In this document: in pieces, positions 17,435 through 26,967 of the stretch
How the letters are laid out: each line of letters starts with the position of its first letter
Position numbering within the stretch: the first letter of the stretch is position 1
Assembly: GCA_023666275.1 (NCBI GenBank)
Contig: JAMPCJ010000001.1
Location: 62,001 to 126,000, forward strand
Source: Treponema brennaborense
Lineage (GTDB): Bacteria > Spirochaetota > Spirochaetia > Treponematales > Treponemataceae
DNA length: 64,000 nt
Direction of reading: 5' to 3'
Translations under genes and position numbers: made by a program
The notes under the pieces: model-generated
Seen by the model: the letters and a program-made list of their open reading frames with translations, nothing else
Databases searched by the model: none
Told to the model about the DNA's origin: nothing

Positions 17435-18535
17435 TTAATCGAAAAAGCCTTTTGCTTTCAGCAGTTCCGCATTGAGGATTCCGCCGAGCGCGGCGCCGCG
17501 TTTTGTATTATGGCTCAGTGCGACAAATCGTATATCAAAAATCGGACACGGACGCAGACGGCCGATTGTAACCGCCATGCCCTTTTCCGCATCTCTGTCG
17601 CGGCGCGGCTGCGGACGGTTTTCTTCGTGCCGGACAATAATCGGACGCGCGGGAGCGGACGGCAGATCCAGTTCCTGCGGCAGCGCGCGGAACGACGTCC
17701 AGATTTTCTCTATTTGTTCGAGCGGAGGTTTTTTATCATCGGGAAGATCGAATTCGAGCGAAACGCAGGCAATGTGTCCGTCAATCACGGGGACGCGGTT
17801 GCAGTGCGCCGCAATTTTCGGCAGCGAAGCGGTTTCGATTTTTCCGTTTTTCAGCGTCCCGAATATTTTAAGTGCTTCCGTTTCCGTTTTTTCTTCTTCG
17901 CCGCCGATATACGGCACAATGTTGTCTATCATATCGAAAGACGCAACACCGGGGTAGCCGGCGCCGCTCACCGCCTGAAGCGTTGTAACAATCATGCGCT
18001 TTACCGGAAAGCCGGCGCGGTTTAAAGCAAAAATCGGCATCATATAGGATTGGATTGAACAGTTCGGCTTTACGACAATAAATCCGTCTTTCCAGCCGTG
18101 ATGTTTTTTTTGTTCGGCGATAACATCGAGGTGCTGCGGATTGATTTCGGGAATGAGCACCGGCACATCGTCTGTCCAGCGGTTCGCGCTGGCATTTGAA
18201 ACAACGGGAATGCCTGCCTGCGCGTAGGCTTCTTCGAGAGCCTTGATGGTTTCTTTATCCATTTCAAGCGCGCTGAACACAAAACGGCACTTTCCTTTTG
18301 CCGCGTTCACATCGTTCGCGTCGCAGACGACAAGATCCGCCGCGCCGGACGGAATATCGCTCCCGATAAGCCAGCGGTTTGCCACTGCGTCTTTGTAGAT
18401 TTTTCCCGCAGAACGGGGACTTGCCGCAACATACGTTACTTCGAACCAGGGATGATCCGCAAGATTCGCGATATACCGCTGCCCTACCATTCCGGTAGCG
18501 CCGAGAATTCCGACAGGTATTTTATGATTGTTCAT
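17435..18535 (-). CDS. asd: aspartate-semialdehyde dehydrogenase
   Basis: Reduces aspartyl phosphate to the semialdehyde that feeds lysine, DAP, threonine and methionine synthesis. NADP-binding start VGILGATGMVGQRY, active-site Cys in VKPNCSIQSY and the substrate-binding His in AAHCNRVPV are visible. Length (366) and sequence resemble the archaeal/fungal-type Asd rather than the E. coli type. The start at 18535 follows GGGAGGAAACA. dapA is 28 bases upstream, so the two are probably co-transcribed. Confidence 0.92.
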   Translation of the reverse strand: MNNHKIPVGILGATGMVGQRYIANLADHPWFEVTYVAASPRSAGKIYKDAVANRWLIGSDIPSGAADLVVCDANDVNAAKGKCRFVFSALEMDKETIKALEEAYAQAGIPVVSNASANRWTDDVPVLIPEINPQHLDVIAEQKKHHGWKDGFIVVKPNCSIQSYMMPIFALNRAGFPVKRMIVTTLQAVSGAGYPGVASFDMIDNIVPYIGGEEEKTETEALKIFGTLKNGKIETASLPKIAAHCNRVPVIDGHIACVSLEFDLPDDKKPPLEQIEKIWTSFRALPQELDLPSAPARPIIVRHEENRPQPRRDRDAEKGMAVTIGRLRPCPIFDIRFVALSHNTKRGAALGGILNAELLKAKGFFD

Positions 18536-18563
18536 TGTTTCCTCCCGCAGGCGCGTTTTCCGT

Positions 18564-19469
18564 TTACAGCGCGCACTGTTCCAGCGCCTGTTCGATGATT
18601 TTTTTTGCGGAATCATTCGCTTCCGCAAGCGGCAGCCGCACCGCGCCGGCCGGCAGTCCTTTTTTATTCATCGCGTATTTTATCGAAACCGGATTGCCGT
18701 CGCAAAACGCGGCTTTGAAAAACGGCAAAAGCCGATAATGAATTTCGCGCGCTTTCTGCATATCGCCGTCAAGCGCCGCATGAACCAAATCCGCAACCAG
18801 CGCGGGCGCAAGGTTCGAAACGACGGAAACCACGCCGTCGCCGCCGCATGAAATCAGCGGGAGCGCAAGCGCGTCGTCGCCGCTCAAAACCGAAAAATCC
18901 CGCGCGCTTCCGCCGAGACGGGCAATGACTTCCATCATTTGGTTTATGTCGCCGGATGCTTCTTTTACGCCGGCTATGCACGGCAGCGAAGCGATGCGGC
19001 ACAGCAAATCCGGACAAATATTTTTTCCGGTTCTGCCGGCAATATTATACACAATAACGGGAATTCCGATTTTCGAAACGGCTTCGAAATGGCGGAAAAT
19101 TCCTTCGTCGGAAGGCTTATTGTAATACGGCGTAACGACAAGCGCATAGTCGGCGCCCGCATCTTTTGCACGCTGCACGTAGCGGACAGCGTCTTTTGTA
19201 TTGTTGCTGCCCGCGCCGAGAATAATCGGAACGGCATGACCGCTTTTCTGCGCCCAAGCGTTTTTTTCCGCTATTGCGATTTCGACAAGCTGCGCTTCTT
19301 CAGCTTCGTCCAAAGTCGGCGTTTCTCCGCTTGTTCCCAGCGGAACAATGCCGTCTGCGCCGTTTTCCAGCTGAAAGCGGAGCAGACTTCGAAACCCATC
19401 ATAATCGACAGAACCGTCTGAATGCATCGGTGTAACAAGCGCAGTAAAAACGCCGCGCAATTTTGCCAT
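18564..19469 (-). CDS. dapA: 4-hydroxy-tetrahydrodipicolinate synthase
   Basis: Condenses pyruvate with aspartate semialdehyde, the first committed step to DAP and lysine. The Schiff-base lysine in CIAGVKEASGD, the Tyr in VIVYNIAGRTG and the GTSGETPTL motif are all present; 301 residues. A GGAGG site precedes the ATG. It is the promoter-proximal gene of dapA-asd, divergent from the solute-binding protein at 19738. Confidence 0.95.
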   Translation of the reverse strand: MAKLRGVFTALVTPMHSDGSVDYDGFRSLLRFQLENGADGIVPLGTSGETPTLDEAEEAQLVEIAIAEKNAWAQKSGHAVPIILGAGSNNTKDAVRYVQRAKDAGADYALVVTPYYNKPSDEGIFRHFEAVSKIGIPVIVYNIAGRTGKNICPDLLCRIASLPCIAGVKEASGDINQMMEVIARLGGSARDFSVLSGDDALALPLISCGGDGVVSVVSNLAPALVADLVHAALDGDMQKAREIHYRLLPFFKAAFCDGNPVSIKYAMNKKGLPAGAVRLPLAEANDSAKKIIEQALEQCAL

Positions 19470-19520
19470 GGAAAGCCTCCGGACATCAATAAAACAGCAT
19501 GCACATGCCGTGACAGCTGC

Positions 19521-19548
19521 CGTATATTTTATTCGTACAAATATTCAA
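19521..19548 (-). promoter_or_regulatory. candidate dapA promoter
   Basis: On the complement: TTGAAT (19548-19543), a 16-base spacer and TATACG (19526-19521), about 50 bases before the dapA ATG. The 268-base divergent region shows no lysine riboswitch and no other gene that I can see. Confidence 0.4.
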
Positions 19549-19737
19549 TACGCCGCATAGTATTGCACTTTTATGTGAATTGTACAAGAGAAGCTTTTTA
19601 TATAGAAAAGAATGTCTGCCGAAGAAGCGCGAAGCGTATTTTGTCGGCGCCGTTTTTGCAAATTGAATATTGCAATATGCATGTATTTTTTGGCTGATGC
19701 ATGAAAATCCGGCAGGCAGACCGCATACTTTAAATCA

Positions 19738-20583
19738 ATGAAAAAACAAATGAAAACAAAAACTCGCACGGCGGCATGCGTTTTCTGTACGTTTTTATTT
19801 GCGGCAGCTCCGTTCAAAAGCCATGCAGCGGCGGAAACAGGCGGCGCGGCAAAAAAATCCGTTTTGCGGAATATCGCGGAATCCGGAACGTTTACCGTTG
19901 CCGTAACAAAAACAGATAATCCGCCGTTTTGCTTTACGGACAAAAACGGAATGACTGCCGGATTTGATATCCGTCTTGCAAAGCGCATTGCGGACGAGCT
20001 GCACGCGGAACTCATTGTGAACCGAGAAGCACAGACGTTTGACGATGTAATTCAATTTGTGGCAGCAGGAAAAGCAGACGCCGGCATTTCGAAACTGAGC
20101 AAAAACCTCGACCGCGCGGCACGCGTGCGTTTTACGCGACCGTATCTCGTACTCAGGCAGGGACTGCTGTACAACAGAGTGCGGCTGGCAAAAAGAATTC
20201 CGGAAAAAAAGATTCGGCAGTTTACCCGCGCATTCGACGAAGAACTCGGCGTTCTCGGCGGCACCGTATACAGCACCTATGCCAAAAAACATTTTCCGAA
20301 CGCAAAAACAGTATTGTTCGCTTCTTGGGAAGACGCGGTTGCAGCACTGCGCGCAGGCGATATTCTTGCGCTGTATCGAGATGATCTTGCCATTCAGCAA
20401 GTAATGAATTCCGAAAAAGACAGTTTTTTGCTGTACAAACCATTGTATTTTACGGACAAAACAGATCAAATTGCCATTGCCGTGCACGAAGACGATACGC
20501 TTTTTTTGGATTATCTCAATTTTTTCCTTGAGCTGTATCAGCCGCCGGCAACGGCAGCGCAAATTCTCGATATGTATCAATAA
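19738..20583 (+). CDS. periplasmic solute-binding protein, SBP_bac_3 (amino-acid type)
   Basis: A 281-residue exported protein: signal peptide to about residue 30 (FLFAAAPFKSHAAA), then the family-3 binding fold (FTVAVTKTDNPPFCF, GFDIRLAKRIADEL, DAGISKLSKN, VRFTRPYL). Such proteins usually bind polar amino acids. No ABC permease or ATPase is adjacent. The next gene is a DAACS-type symporter 20 bases downstream, an unusual pairing that suggests a shared substrate class such as dicarboxylic amino acids. No Shine-Dalgarno; TACTTT ends six bases before the ATG. Confidence 0.82.
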   Translation: MKKQMKTKTRTAACVFCTFLFAAAPFKSHAAAETGGAAKKSVLRNIAESGTFTVAVTKTDNPPFCFTDKNGMTAGFDIRLAKRIADELHAELIVNREAQTFDDVIQFVAAGKADAGISKLSKNLDRAARVRFTRPYLVLRQGLLYNRVRLAKRIPEKKIRQFTRAFDEELGVLGGTVYSTYAKKHFPNAKTVLFASWEDAVAALRAGDILALYRDDLAIQQVMNSEKDSFLLYKPLYFTDKTDQIAIAVHEDDTLFLDYLNFFLELYQPPATAAQILDMYQ

Positions 20584-20603
20584 AATAAAACAGGATTACG
20601 CAG

Positions 20604-21965
20604 ATGGCTTCTTCAACGCACATTTTAAAACATCCGCTCACTATTCTTTTTTCAATATGTTTCGGCGCGCTGCTGGGCGTGTATTCGGGGGAATTTATTG
20701 TTCCGCTGGGAATTCTCAGCGACGTGTATCTGGCATTTTTCCAGATGAGCGTTATTCCCATTCTCGTAACATCGATTATTTCAAGTCTTGCAGTACTGAT
20801 AAAAGATCCGCAGGCAAAGCAGTACATCGCGAAAATAGCGACGGTTTTTATTTTATCGCTCGCCGCAAGCGCGGTTTTCGGTGTCTGTGCGGGAATCTGG
20901 GGAAAACCGGGAAATTTTCCGGGAATGCAGAAAACCGACGCGCTTAATGCAATTATCAAAACGGCGCAAAATGACGCGCAGGAAACAATGTGTCTTGAAA
21001 CAGAACATACTTTCGCAGAAGAAAACCGCACTGACGCCGTCAGCCGCTTTTTGCTTGATATTGTTCCGTCGAATATTTTCGCATCGCTGAGTTCCGGTAC
21101 CATACTGCAAATCGTGTTTTTCAGCATTATTCTCGGAATAGCGCTCGGCTGCCTTCCGGAAAAACAGTCCGTCATCATCATCGAAACAGCGAAATCGTTT
21201 CAAACCGCGTTTCAAAAACTTATCGGCTGGACAATGTATGCACTGCCGTTTGCGCTTGTGTTTCTCGTCGGAAGACAAATCGCCCTGACCGGCGCGGATA
21301 TTTTTCTTGCCATGCTGAGATTTATCGCTGTTTTTTTTGCTGCCGGAGGAGCACTGATTGTCTGCTGTTTCTTTTGCATTTGGTTTTGCTCCGGCACAAA
21401 AAATCCGGCAGAAGTTATTCACGCGCTTATCGAACCGACAGTTGTCCCGCTTGCCACAAGGAACAGCTTTGCTTCCATGCCGGCAGCCGTGTCCGCACTG
21501 AATACGCTGAATTTCGATCGGCGCTCTTCGAATTTGGTGTTCCCGCTGGGGCTGACCATTCTGCGCTTCGGAAACATTGTGTATTTTGCCGTGGCTTCGT
21601 GCTGCGTTGCGCAAATATACAATGCGCCCGTTTCTTTTAACGAACTGCCGGCGTACATATTCGGTTCGCTGTTTGCCGGAACGGCGACTGCCGGCGCATC
21701 GGGAATCGCGACGCTGCAAATGATCCACATTGTGCTCGATCCGCTGGGACTTCCGGCGGAATCGCTGTTCACGGTTTTTCTCGCGATAGATGCGCTTGTC
21801 GATCCCATGCGGACACTCATAAACGTTTTCATGAACATGAGCATAACCGCAGTCATTGCCGCAAACACAAAAGCGAACAGCATGCGCGGCGGCTCCGGCA
21901 AAAGCGCCGATAAAAAGCGGCTGTTTTTTCCGTTTTTTACCGGATTCAAAAACATACATCCGTAA
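20604..21965 (+). CDS. dicarboxylate/amino acid:cation symporter (SDF/DAACS family)
   Basis: A 453-residue multi-pass membrane protein of the glutamate/aspartate/dicarboxylate symporter family. Visible features are the N-terminal helices around FQMSVIPILVTSIISSL, the hairpin region with the Ser/Thr-rich TRNSFASMPA and the C-terminal substrate region FAGTATAGASG followed by AIDALVDPMRTLINV. It couples Na+ or H+ entry to uptake. It follows the solute-binding protein closely and is probably in the same operon. A terminator follows. Confidence 0.86.
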   Translation: MASSTHILKHPLTILFSICFGALLGVYSGEFIVPLGILSDVYLAFFQMSVIPILVTSIISSLAVLIKDPQAKQYIAKIATVFILSLAASAVFGVCAGIWGKPGNFPGMQKTDALNAIIKTAQNDAQETMCLETEHTFAEENRTDAVSRFLLDIVPSNIFASLSSGTILQIVFFSIILGIALGCLPEKQSVIIIETAKSFQTAFQKLIGWTMYALPFALVFLVGRQIALTGADIFLAMLRFIAVFFAAGGALIVCCFFCIWFCSGTKNPAEVIHALIEPTVVPLATRNSFASMPAAVSALNTLNFDRRSSNLVFPLGLTILRFGNIVYFAVASCCVAQIYNAPVSFNELPAYIFGSLFAGTATAGASGIATLQMIHIVLDPLGLPAESLFTVFLAIDALVDPMRTLINVFMNMSITAVIAANTKANSMRGGSGKSADKKRLFFPFFTGFKNIHP

Positions 21966-22008
21966 CGCGCAGATTCGGGAAATATCGGCGGCGCAATTCA
22001 AGCACATG

Positions 22009-22040
22009 AAAATCCGCACGCAATTTCAGCGCGGATTTTA
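22009..22040 (+). terminator. hairpin after the symporter gene
   Basis: AAAATCCGC pairs with GCGGATTTT around a 13-base loop, 43 bases after the symporter stop. The T run is short, so efficiency is uncertain. Confidence 0.5.
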
Positions 22041-22100
22041 AACTCCGCACGTTTCCCGCAGCGGCGCGGAAACGCCGCAGAGCGTACATGAAAACGCCTA

Positions 22101-22129
22101 TTCACTTTTTCCGCGAAAATTATTATAAT
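22101..22129 (+). promoter_or_regulatory. gltX promoter
   Basis: TTCACT (22101-22106), a 17-base spacer and a perfect TATAAT (22124-22129), about 70 bases before the gltX ATG. Confidence 0.6.
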
Positions 22130-22200
22130 ATGCGCTCAATACAGCAGAAAAACTGCCGGACATAACGCCGGCATTTACTTCAGTCAATCAAGGAATATAT

Positions 22201-23790
22201 ATGGAAGTTCGTGTCCGTTACGCTCCGTCGCCGACGGGAATGCAGCATATCGGCGGAATAAGAACCGCATTGTTTAATTATCTTTTTGCCCGCAGCAAAA
22301 ACGGCAAATTTATTCTGCGTCTCGAAGATACCGACAGGACGCGCTACGGAGAAGCCTTTGTGCAGAATCTGTACGACACGCTTGCCTGGCTCGGCATCGA
22401 ATGGGACGAAGGCGGCGAAAAAGGCGGCGAGTTCGGACCGTACATTCAGTCGCAGCGTTTTGAACTGTACAAAAAATACGCGCAGGAACTCGTCGACGCA
22501 GGGCACGCGTATTACTGCTTCTGCGACGAAGAACGTCTTGAACGCATCCGCGCGCTGCAAACAAAAAATAAAATGGCGCCGGGATATGACCGCAACTGCC
22601 GCCATTTAACCGAACAGGAAATACAGGAAAACCTGCAGGCGGGGAAGCCCTATGTTATCCGGCTGAAAATTCCGCTTGAAGGCGTAACCCGCTTTCACGA
22701 CTCGCTGCTCGGCGATATCGAATGGAAAAACGAAGATATAAGCCCCGATCCGGTGCTGCTGAAAAGCGACGGATTTCCCACGTATCACCTTGCAAACGTC
22801 ATCGATGACCATTTTATGAAAATAACGCATGTCATGCGGGCACAGGAATGGATTCCGTCCACGCCGATGCATGTTATCATGTACAATGCGTTCGGCTGGG
22901 AACATCCCGAATACTGTCATCTGCCTATGGTTATGGGACAGGACGGGCAAAAGCTGTCAAAACGGCACGGCGCGACATCCGTAAACGAATTCCGTGCGCG
23001 CGGGTACCTTCCTGCGGCGCTGATAAACTATGTTTCGATGCTCGGCTGTTCGTATGAAGACGGACGCGATTTGTATGAACTCAAAGATCTCGAAACATTA
23101 TTCCGTCTCGAACATCTGAACAAAGCGCCGGCGGTTTTCGATTACAAAAAACTCGAATGGCTCAACGGCCAGTATATCCGCATGATGAGCGACGAAGAAT
23201 TGTACGGCGCGGTGCTGCCGTTCATAACGGGCACGGGAGATGCCGCACTTCCGGTGAATGAATCGGAACAGTTCCCCGCGCCGAAAATCGGCCCCGAATA
23301 TTCCGGCATTGCACAGGCCGCAGACGGAACGCTTACGATAGCGGAAAGCGCGCTTTCTTCGGGCGCACAGCCGATGACTTCTTCCGTCATTGCCGAAAAT
23401 CTGCTGGCACTGATGCCGCTCATACGCGAGCGCCTGCACTTTCTGACCGATGCGGCGGAAATGGTCGGCTTCCTGTTCAAAAACGTTGTGTCGCCGCCTG
23501 CGGAACAAATCATTCCCAAAAAGCTCGACGCCGCCACGACCAAAAAAGTGCTGGAAACGGCACGCGGCTTTATCCGTTCCCTGCCGGAACTGGATCACGA
23601 AGCGCAGGAAGCGCTTGCACGCGAAACCGCGGAAAAACTGGGAATAAAACTGGGCGACTTTATGATGCCGATACGCATGGCTGTTACCGGTTCGCGCGTA
23701 TCGCCGCCGCTTTTGGGCTCAATCTTAATTCTCGGCACGGAAAAAGCGCTCTCAAGAATCGACGCGGCGCTGTCGGTTTTTCCGTCGTAA
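22201..23790 (+). CDS. gltX: glutamyl-tRNA synthetase
   Basis: Charges tRNA-Glu. Class I signatures: APSPTGMQHIGGIRTALFN at the N-terminus (HIGH variant H-I-G-G) and KLSKRHGAT near residue 255. 529 residues, somewhat longer than the E. coli enzyme (471), with an extra stretch near residues 340-390. CAAGGAA precedes the ATG. No partner Asp/Glu amidotransferase genes are seen here. Confidence 0.96.
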   Translation: MEVRVRYAPSPTGMQHIGGIRTALFNYLFARSKNGKFILRLEDTDRTRYGEAFVQNLYDTLAWLGIEWDEGGEKGGEFGPYIQSQRFELYKKYAQELVDAGHAYYCFCDEERLERIRALQTKNKMAPGYDRNCRHLTEQEIQENLQAGKPYVIRLKIPLEGVTRFHDSLLGDIEWKNEDISPDPVLLKSDGFPTYHLANVIDDHFMKITHVMRAQEWIPSTPMHVIMYNAFGWEHPEYCHLPMVMGQDGQKLSKRHGATSVNEFRARGYLPAALINYVSMLGCSYEDGRDLYELKDLETLFRLEHLNKAPAVFDYKKLEWLNGQYIRMMSDEELYGAVLPFITGTGDAALPVNESEQFPAPKIGPEYSGIAQAADGTLTIAESALSSGAQPMTSSVIAENLLALMPLIRERLHFLTDAAEMVGFLFKNVVSPPAEQIIPKKLDAATTKKVLETARGFIRSLPELDHEAQEALARETAEKLGIKLGDFMMPIRMAVTGSRVSPPLLGSILILGTEKALSRIDAALSVFPS

Positions 23791-23844
23791 AAGCATCGGC
23801 ATCCGCGGCAGTTTTTTTTGAAGCTGCGCGCGGATAAGCGTGCC

Positions 23845-23873
23845 TTGAAAATTCCCGATGAAACCGCTAGTAT
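23845..23873 (+). promoter_or_regulatory. candidate glyA promoter
   Basis: TTGAAA (23845-23850), a 17-base spacer and TAGTAT (23868-23873). The resulting glyA leader of about 75 bases contains the hairpin at 23901-23940. Confidence 0.5.
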
Positions 23874-23900
23874 GTTTTTGTTCTTATATCACGGAACAAT

Positions 23901-23940
23901 AAAAAGGCATTCCGAACATAAAAGCTTGTTTTGCCTTTTT
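23901..23940 (+). terminator. terminator-like hairpin in the glyA leader
   Basis: AAAAAGGCA pairs with TGCCTTTTT across a 22-base loop and ends in five T just before the glyA ribosome binding site (GCAGGAGA). It lies downstream of the glyA promoter, so it could act as an attenuator; it could equally be the gltX terminator. Confidence 0.4.
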
Positions 23941-23953
23941 GCAGGAGAAATCA

Positions 23954-25456
23954 ATGACAACACCATTACAGGATTATCTTTCCGGCACCGCTCCGGATAA
24001 ACTAAACGCGGCTATGACAGCATACGTTGCGAATCTTCAGGAAACCGCCGCCGTCTGTCCGGAAATCGCCGCCGATATTGTAAAAGAATTGGAAACGCAG
24101 CGGGCGCATCTGAAACTTGTCGCCAGCGAAAATTACTGTTCTCTGTCGGTGCAGGCCGCGATGGGAAACCTCTTAACCGACAAATACGCGGAAGGATATC
24201 CGGAACACCGATATTACGGCGGATGCGAAAACGTAGACGCCGTGGAAATGACTGCCGCGAACGAAGCAAAAGCGTTATTCGGCGCGGATCATGCATACGT
24301 GCAGCCGCACGCCGGAGCAGACGCGAATCTCGTTGCCTACTGGGCAATTCTCAATAAAAAAATCGAAATGCCGGCGCTTGAAGAATTCGGCGAAACGAAC
24401 CTGTCGAACTTGACGGACGCCCAGTGGAAGAATCTGCGCGAAAAACTCGGCAACCAGCGGCTGCTCGGACTCGATTATTATTCCGGCGGACATCTCACGC
24501 ACGGATACCGCCAGAACATTTCCGCGCGCATGTTTGAAAGCCATTCATATACCGTTGACAAGCAAACAGGACTGCTCGATTACGACGCCATAGAAAAACA
24601 AGCAATGGAAATAAAGCCGCTCATCCTGCTTGCCGGATATTCCGCGTATCCGCGCGCGATAAATTTCCGCCGCTTCCGGCAAATCGCGGATAAATGCGGC
24701 GCCGTTTTAATGGTAGATATGGCGCATTTTGCAGGACTTGTTGCCGGAAAAGTATTTACCGGAGAAGAAAATCCCGTCGAATGGGCAGACGTCGTTACGT
24801 CCACAACGCACAAAACGCTCCGCGGACCGCGGGGTGCGCTTATTTTGTGCAAAGAAGAATTCGCCGAATCCGTAAACAAAGGCTGTCCGCTTGTGCTCGG
24901 CGGACCGCTTCCGCATATTATGGCAGCAAAAGCGATTGCTTTCAAAGAAGCGCGCTCGGCGGCATATCAGGAATACGCACGCCGCGTCAAAAACAATGCC
25001 GCGGAACTCGCATCGCAGTGCATGAAACTGGGAATGAAACTGCAAACGGGCGGCACAGACAATCATCTGATGCTGATTGACGTAACCACATACGGACTTA
25101 CCGGCAGGCAGGCGGAAAACGCGCTTTTCGAATGCGGCATTACCTTGAACAGAAATACGCTGCCTTTCGATCCGCAGGGTCCCTGGTGGACAAGCGGCAT
25201 CCGCGTCGGCACGCCGGCTGTTACGACGCTCGGCATGGGCATTCCCGAAATGAAAGAAATCGCCGAAATTATCGATACGGTACTGAAAGGCACAAAACCG
25301 GGATTGACAAAAGACGGCAAACCGGCAAAAGGAAAAATCGATTTGGATCAGGCAGTAAAACAGCAGGTAAAACAGCGCGTCAGTACGCTGCTTGAAAAAT
25401 TCCTGCTGTATCCGGAATTGGATATAGACTTCCTGAAAAAACATTTTGTGCGCTGA
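23954..25456 (+). CDS. glyA: serine hydroxymethyltransferase
   Basis: PLP enzyme that converts serine and tetrahydrofolate to glycine and methylene-tetrahydrofolate. The PLP lysine is in TSTTHKTLRGPRGALIL; LVASENYCS, YPEHRYYGGCENVD and DMAHFAGLVAG are also visible. 500 residues, longer than the usual ~420: an insert of about 60-80 residues follows the PHAGADANL region (about residues 120-200), a form I associate with spirochaetes. The ATG at 23954 is chosen for GCAGGAGA seven bases upstream. Confidence 0.94.
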   Translation: MTTPLQDYLSGTAPDKLNAAMTAYVANLQETAAVCPEIAADIVKELETQRAHLKLVASENYCSLSVQAAMGNLLTDKYAEGYPEHRYYGGCENVDAVEMTAANEAKALFGADHAYVQPHAGADANLVAYWAILNKKIEMPALEEFGETNLSNLTDAQWKNLREKLGNQRLLGLDYYSGGHLTHGYRQNISARMFESHSYTVDKQTGLLDYDAIEKQAMEIKPLILLAGYSAYPRAINFRRFRQIADKCGAVLMVDMAHFAGLVAGKVFTGEENPVEWADVVTSTTHKTLRGPRGALILCKEEFAESVNKGCPLVLGGPLPHIMAAKAIAFKEARSAAYQEYARRVKNNAAELASQCMKLGMKLQTGGTDNHLMLIDVTTYGLTGRQAENALFECGITLNRNTLPFDPQGPWWTSGIRVGTPAVTTLGMGIPEMKEIAEIIDTVLKGTKPGLTKDGKPAKGKIDLDQAVKQQVKQRVSTLLEKFLLYPELDIDFLKKHFVR

Positions 25457-25657
25457 AAGCAAATAAATGCCGCAATAAGGCACTGCAAAATATCGAACAA
25501 CCGCTGCGGGCGCAAATACGAAAATGCGCGTATGTGTGCCGATCGGCGGGGAAAGCGGCTTCCGCAGGTTCCGTGCCGCAAAACTCGGCCGTGCGCTTGG
25601 CAGTGCACCGCAGGCGGAAGCACTGTTTTCCGCAGCGGCGGTTTCAAGGAACTTTTT

Positions 25658-26218
25658 GTGAATCGGGCAGAAAAAGCAAAACAACTTTTTTTACGCGGAT
25701 ATACCTGCGCGCAGGCAGTCGTCGGCGCGTTTGCGGAAGACGATTGGTTTGCCGGCAGCGGACTCACATTCGAAGCCGCCATGAAAATCGCATCGTCGTT
25801 CGGCGGCGGCATGGGACGGCTGCGGGAAGTCTGTGGCGCAGTCAGCGGCATGTTCCTGCTTGCCGGTTTGAAATACGGTTTTGCGGAACCGGCCGCCGCG
25901 CCGGAGAAACAAACCGGCAGCGCGGAAGAAACAGAAACCGCTCTGAAAAACGCGCGCGCAAAAAACGATCATTACGCAAGAATCCAGCAGCTCGCAAAAT
26001 CTTTTGCAGAACAAAACGGATCGATTATCTGCCGCGATTTACTGAATCTCGCCGCAAAAAAAACACCGTTCGCGCCGGACTCTCCCGAAGCCTCCGCACG
26101 GACAGCCGAATACTACAAAAAACGTCCCTGTGCCGACTTATGCGCCTGCGCGGCAAACATCTTCGAGCAGTACACTGTTTCCGTGCACCGCATTTTTGTG
26201 CAGTCATACGGACTATAA
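25658..26218 (+). CDS. C_GCAxxG_C_C family protein
   Basis: A 186-residue protein matching the Cys-rich family named for its motif: LFLRGYTCAQAVVGAF, then FGGGMGRLREVCGAVSGMFL and later a conserved Cys cluster (SIICRDLL; RPCADLCACAA). Members are thought to bind a redox cofactor or metal, but the function is not established. A GTG start at 25658 is chosen because AAGGAAC precedes it and the family alignment begins there. Its 3' end overlaps that of desulfoferrodoxin on the other strand by six bases. Confidence 0.8.
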   Translation: MNRAEKAKQLFLRGYTCAQAVVGAFAEDDWFAGSGLTFEAAMKIASSFGGGMGRLREVCGAVSGMFLLAGLKYGFAEPAAAPEKQTGSAEETETALKNARAKNDHYARIQQLAKSFAEQNGSIICRDLLNLAAKKTPFAPDSPEASARTAEYYKKRPCADLCACAANIFEQYTVSVHRIFVQSYGL

Positions 26219-26596
26219 CGCGGCTTCTTTTTTCGCAACATACAGCCCGTGCACATTGCAGTATTCGTACGCAGCAACAAGACTGTCATCTTCGAGAACG
26301 AATTTTGCTTCCGGAATATTTCCCGGCTTTAACCGAACGAATTGAAAACCGTGCTTTGTTTCGACTGCAATCCACATAATGTAATGTTCCGTTTTCATAG
26401 GATGCGGAAGCGAACCGACCGACACGGTTACACGCGAACCTGATTCATGAATTGCCGGCAAATGTTTTTCGAGAATGCCGTCTGAAGTTCCGGGCTTTAA
26501 TTCGATCATCGTTTCGCCGCAGCAGACAAGCGGCACGCCGGAGTTTTCAATGGAGCAAACAAGATTTCCGCAATGGACACACATAAAAAATTTCAT
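26213..26596 (-). CDS. dfx: desulfoferrodoxin (2Fe superoxide reductase)
   Basis: Reduces superoxide to hydrogen peroxide in anaerobes. The N-terminal rubredoxin-like centre is intact (C5-x2-C8 in CVHCG and the Cys pair in LVCCGE), and the catalytic Fe(His)4Cys site is visible as EKHLPAI, LPHPMKTEHYIMWI and CNVHGLY. 127 residues. The presence of all four centre-I Cys makes it the two-iron class, unlike the T. pallidum enzyme, which as I recall lacks them. The start follows GCAGGAGG. Part of an oxidative stress defence for an anaerobe or microaerophile. Confidence 0.94.
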   Translation of the reverse strand: MKFFMCVHCGNLVCSIENSGVPLVCCGETMIELKPGTSDGILEKHLPAIHESGSRVTVSVGSLPHPMKTEHYIMWIAVETKHGFQFVRLKPGNIPEAKFVLEDDSLVAAYEYCNVHGLYVAKKEAAL

Positions 26597-26914
26597 AAAA
26601 CCTCCTGCAAAGAACATGACGCTTCCGGCACACAAACGGCGGCGCGGTTTTCCCTCGGCGGACAATGCAGGCAAAAACAATTTTGCGGCACACAAAGCGG
26701 GCGGCGCATAAACGAATTCTTGCTGCGGCGCCGATCGCAGGGATATGCAGCTGCCTCGCGAATCGGCACAGTCCGGCATCGAAATAACATACATGAAAGA
26801 CAATACTTAGCGTTTCTGTTCTTCTTATTTGTGATGTTTAAAGTATACTTGACACCATGAAATTACATTCTGTCAAATGTGCAACAATTTTGCGAAAATT
26901 CACATCCCGAAGCC

Positions 26915-26944
26915 AAGCGCCCTGTCCCCTCTTGCGCTTTTTTT
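26915..26944 (+). terminator. terminator-like hairpin just upstream of the TPP riboswitch
   Basis: AAGCGC pairs with GCGCTT around a 13-base loop and is followed by a long T-rich run on the plus strand. No plus-strand gene precedes it (dfx is on the minus strand), so its role is unclear. Confidence 0.35.
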
Positions 26945-26967
26945 CTTTTTTTGATATACGTGTGTTG

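Noticed and set aside
19470-19737. Lysine riboswitch between dapA and the solute-binding protein gene
   Set aside because: The region is AT-rich without the conserved L-box junction motifs on either strand.
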